Positions 42,020 to 43,250 of a stretch of 43,250 nt of DNA are shown piece by piece (position 1 is the stretch's first letter; the number at the start of each line of letters is the position of its first letter). The DNA lies in NCBI GenBank assembly GCA_028284745.1, contig JANQRC010000041.1, forward strand, positions 1 to 43,250. Reading direction: 5' to 3'. The notes under the pieces are model-generated. The model was given only the letters and a program-made list of their open reading frames with translations. It had not been told where the DNA came from and searched no databases. The translations under genes and the position numbers were made by a program. The DNA comes from Flavobacteriaceae bacterium. GTDB lineage: Bacteria > Bacteroidota > Bacteroidia > Flavobacteriales > Flavobacteriaceae.

Positions 42020-43250
42020 ATCCTTCAAATTCAAGGTCTTGCCCGCTGTTTCTAGGCTGCTCTCTTTTTTTCTTCTGGTTGAAGCGGTAGGTAAATGAAA
42101 GGTTGTAGCTTCTAACTCTCCACTGAAACTCGCTATCGCTCTCAAAAGACGGTGTCGCTGTTTCACTAACCCTTCTTCTGCTGTTGAAAACATCGCTCAC
42201 GTTGAATGCCAGCGATGCCTTTTCCTTAAAAAAGTCCTTGCTAAATGCCAGGTCTAACGAAAAGATGCCTTGATTTCTAGTTTGTGCAGTTTCGGTGGGA
42301 CCTCTATAAAAGATACGTGTTTGCCAATCTATCTTTTGTGGCAATGTGATCTTGTTGTTCAACCTAATGAACCAACTTAAATTTTCGGCATCAAAGTTCT
42401 GCCCGTTAAAATCGCCTCTTGTTACCAGGTTGAAGAGATTGAAATTTCCATTGAGGTTCCATTTGCGGGTAGGCCTGTAGTTGGCCGTGACTTCGAAGCC
42501 TATACGTTCGTTACTTGTCAAGTTAACGGGTGTGCGGCGAAGGATCGCCACTTCTCGTCCGTCGAAGATCGTGGTCTCACCTGTAGGTTCTGTGATGAAG
42601 GTGATTACATCAGTGGCATATTGATAGTAGATGGAACTGTTCAATGTAAGCTTCTTGAAACGTTTCAAGTATCCTAGGTCTACTTGATCTGCGAAAGAAG
42701 GTGTGAGGTTCGGATTTCCTTGAAATAGATTGGTAGGGCTTGATCTGGACGGAAAGGGATTCAAGAAGAAAGACCGTGGCCTTCGCACTCTTCGATTGTA
42801 GCCGAGCTGGGCGCTTTCGTTCTCAGAAAACTCTAGATTCAGATTTAAAGTGGGAAAGAGTGCTTCAAAATTATTTCTATTGAAATCGTTGGTCTCTAGC
42901 TGATCGATGATCAGCCGAGTAGCTTCATAGCGCAATCCTGCCAAAAATGAGAACTCACCTAGCTTGTTGCCATATTGCGTGTAGAGTGCATTGATCGTCT
43001 CCTTGTAATCTAGTACATTGCTCGGGTTGGCAATGCCCAACTCTTCTTGCGTGGGAGCGATGAATTGCACATCATAGTCGGTATTCAACTTGTTGAAATC
43101 GCCGCGATAACCAAGTTCAAACTGGCCGTTCTCTCCAATGGGTTTCACGTAGTCGGTCTGTAACAGGATTCTACGTTGATCTTCGACAGTGCTTACGGCT
43201 TCGCTGTCGAAGCCATTCTGCATGATCACGGAACTTTCGCTTTCATCGCT
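42018..43250 (-). CDS. Outer-membrane beta-barrel receptor, C-terminal part (5' end outside window)
   Basis: The frame is open to the right edge of the window, so only the last 411 or so residues are visible. These are alternating hydrophobic/aromatic beta strands typical of the barrel of TonB-dependent receptors and the related outer membrane beta-barrel family 3. Examples are FSFLAGLRYEATRL, the SFFLNPFPS...NLFQGNPNLTPSFADQVDLGY pattern, RIGFEVTANYRPTRKWNL, and a final strand RVRSYNLSFTYRFNQ. The C-terminus carries a Lys/Arg tail rather than ending in Phe. The substrate cannot be told without the plug domain. Confidence 0.88.
   Translation of the reverse strand, partial: SDESESSVIMQNGFDSEAVSTVEDQRRILLQTDYVKPIGENGQFELGYRGDFNKLNTDYDVQFIAPTQEELGIANPSNVLDYKETINALYTQYGNKLGEFSFLAGLRYEATRLIIDQLETNDFNRNNFEALFPTLNLNLEFSENESAQLGYNRRVRRPRSFFLNPFPSRSSPTNLFQGNPNLTPSFADQVDLGYLKRFKKLTLNSSIYYQYATDVITFITEPTGETTIFDGREVAILRRTPVNLTSNERIGFEVTANYRPTRKWNLNGNFNLFNLVTRGDFNGQNFDAENLSWFIRLNNKITLPQKIDWQTRIFYRGPTETAQTRNQGIFSLDLAFSKDFFKEKASLAFNVSDVFNSRRRVSETATPSFESDSEFQWRVRSYNLSFTYRFNQKKKREQPRNSGQDLEFEG

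Overview
The window looks like chromosomal DNA from a member of the Bacteroidetes, most likely a marine Flavobacteriaceae. Reasons seen in the sequence: almost no Shine-Dalgarno motifs, several upstream boxes fitting the Bacteroidetes -7 promoter element TAnnTTTG, TPR-type histidine kinases, a complete flavobacterial-style menaquinone locus, a CdaA-type diadenylate cyclase beside folP, a BT_3928-type DoxX protein, a CAL67264-type mini membrane protein and an outer-membrane beta-barrel receptor. No rRNA, tRNA, CRISPR array, insertion sequence or integrase was recognised.

Layout. (1) 1-4530: the 3' end of dnaK with its terminator, then a NarL/LuxR response regulator, a small unknown ORF and a TPR histidine kinase whose sensor half is much more AT-rich than its kinase half. 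(2) 4527-7616: a phosphoesterase, truA and an MsbA-type ABC exporter overlapping truA. (3) 7617-9828: a strikingly AT-rich accessory module. It holds a 47-residue precursor-like peptide, a hairpin terminator, and two unfamiliar proteins that share a HEAT-like C-terminal region, one of which carries a cupin-like HxH...H motif. The module is bracketed by a perfect 25-bp direct repeat: one copy is the 3' end of the intact ABC gene, the other a decayed fragment of an ABC 3' end. (4) 9829-12268 (minus strand): a DUF3667-type zinc-ribbon membrane protein, cdaA and folP. (5) 12445-17360: DUF1599, a DoxX-like membrane protein, an oligopeptide-type permease, tpiA, prmA and clpS. (6) 17350-30108: the menaquinone locus, with a hotdog thioesterase, menF, menD, menB, menA, menC and menE, interrupted by a LytTR regulator plus HisKA_2 kinase pair and a CPBP membrane protease. 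(7) 30105-35149: a secreted M24 peptidase, an unusual TonB-plug-like protein without a barrel, an acyl-CoA carboxylase beta subunit and a mini membrane protein. (8) 35146-41563: GNAT, formimidoylglutamase, two tandem coiled-coil paralogues, imidazolonepropionase and fumarase. (9) 41808-43250: a mini membrane protein and the C-terminal part of an outer-membrane beta-barrel protein.

How the genes work together. The men genes account for nearly the whole chorismate-to-demethylmenaquinone route (MenF, MenD, MenC, MenE, MenB, a candidate DHNA-CoA thioesterase, MenA); MenH and the methyltransferase were not seen. HutG and HutI are two steps of histidine degradation. CdaA makes c-di-AMP and overlaps the DUF3667-type gene by 4 bp.

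The best candidate for an undescribed system is the AT-rich module at 7674-9626. A leader-plus-hydrophobic-core peptide, a terminator that could limit readthrough, a cupin/HEAT protein, a partner HEAT protein and an exporter immediately upstream together resemble a compact RiPP or bacteriocin-like cassette. This reading is inference from architecture only.
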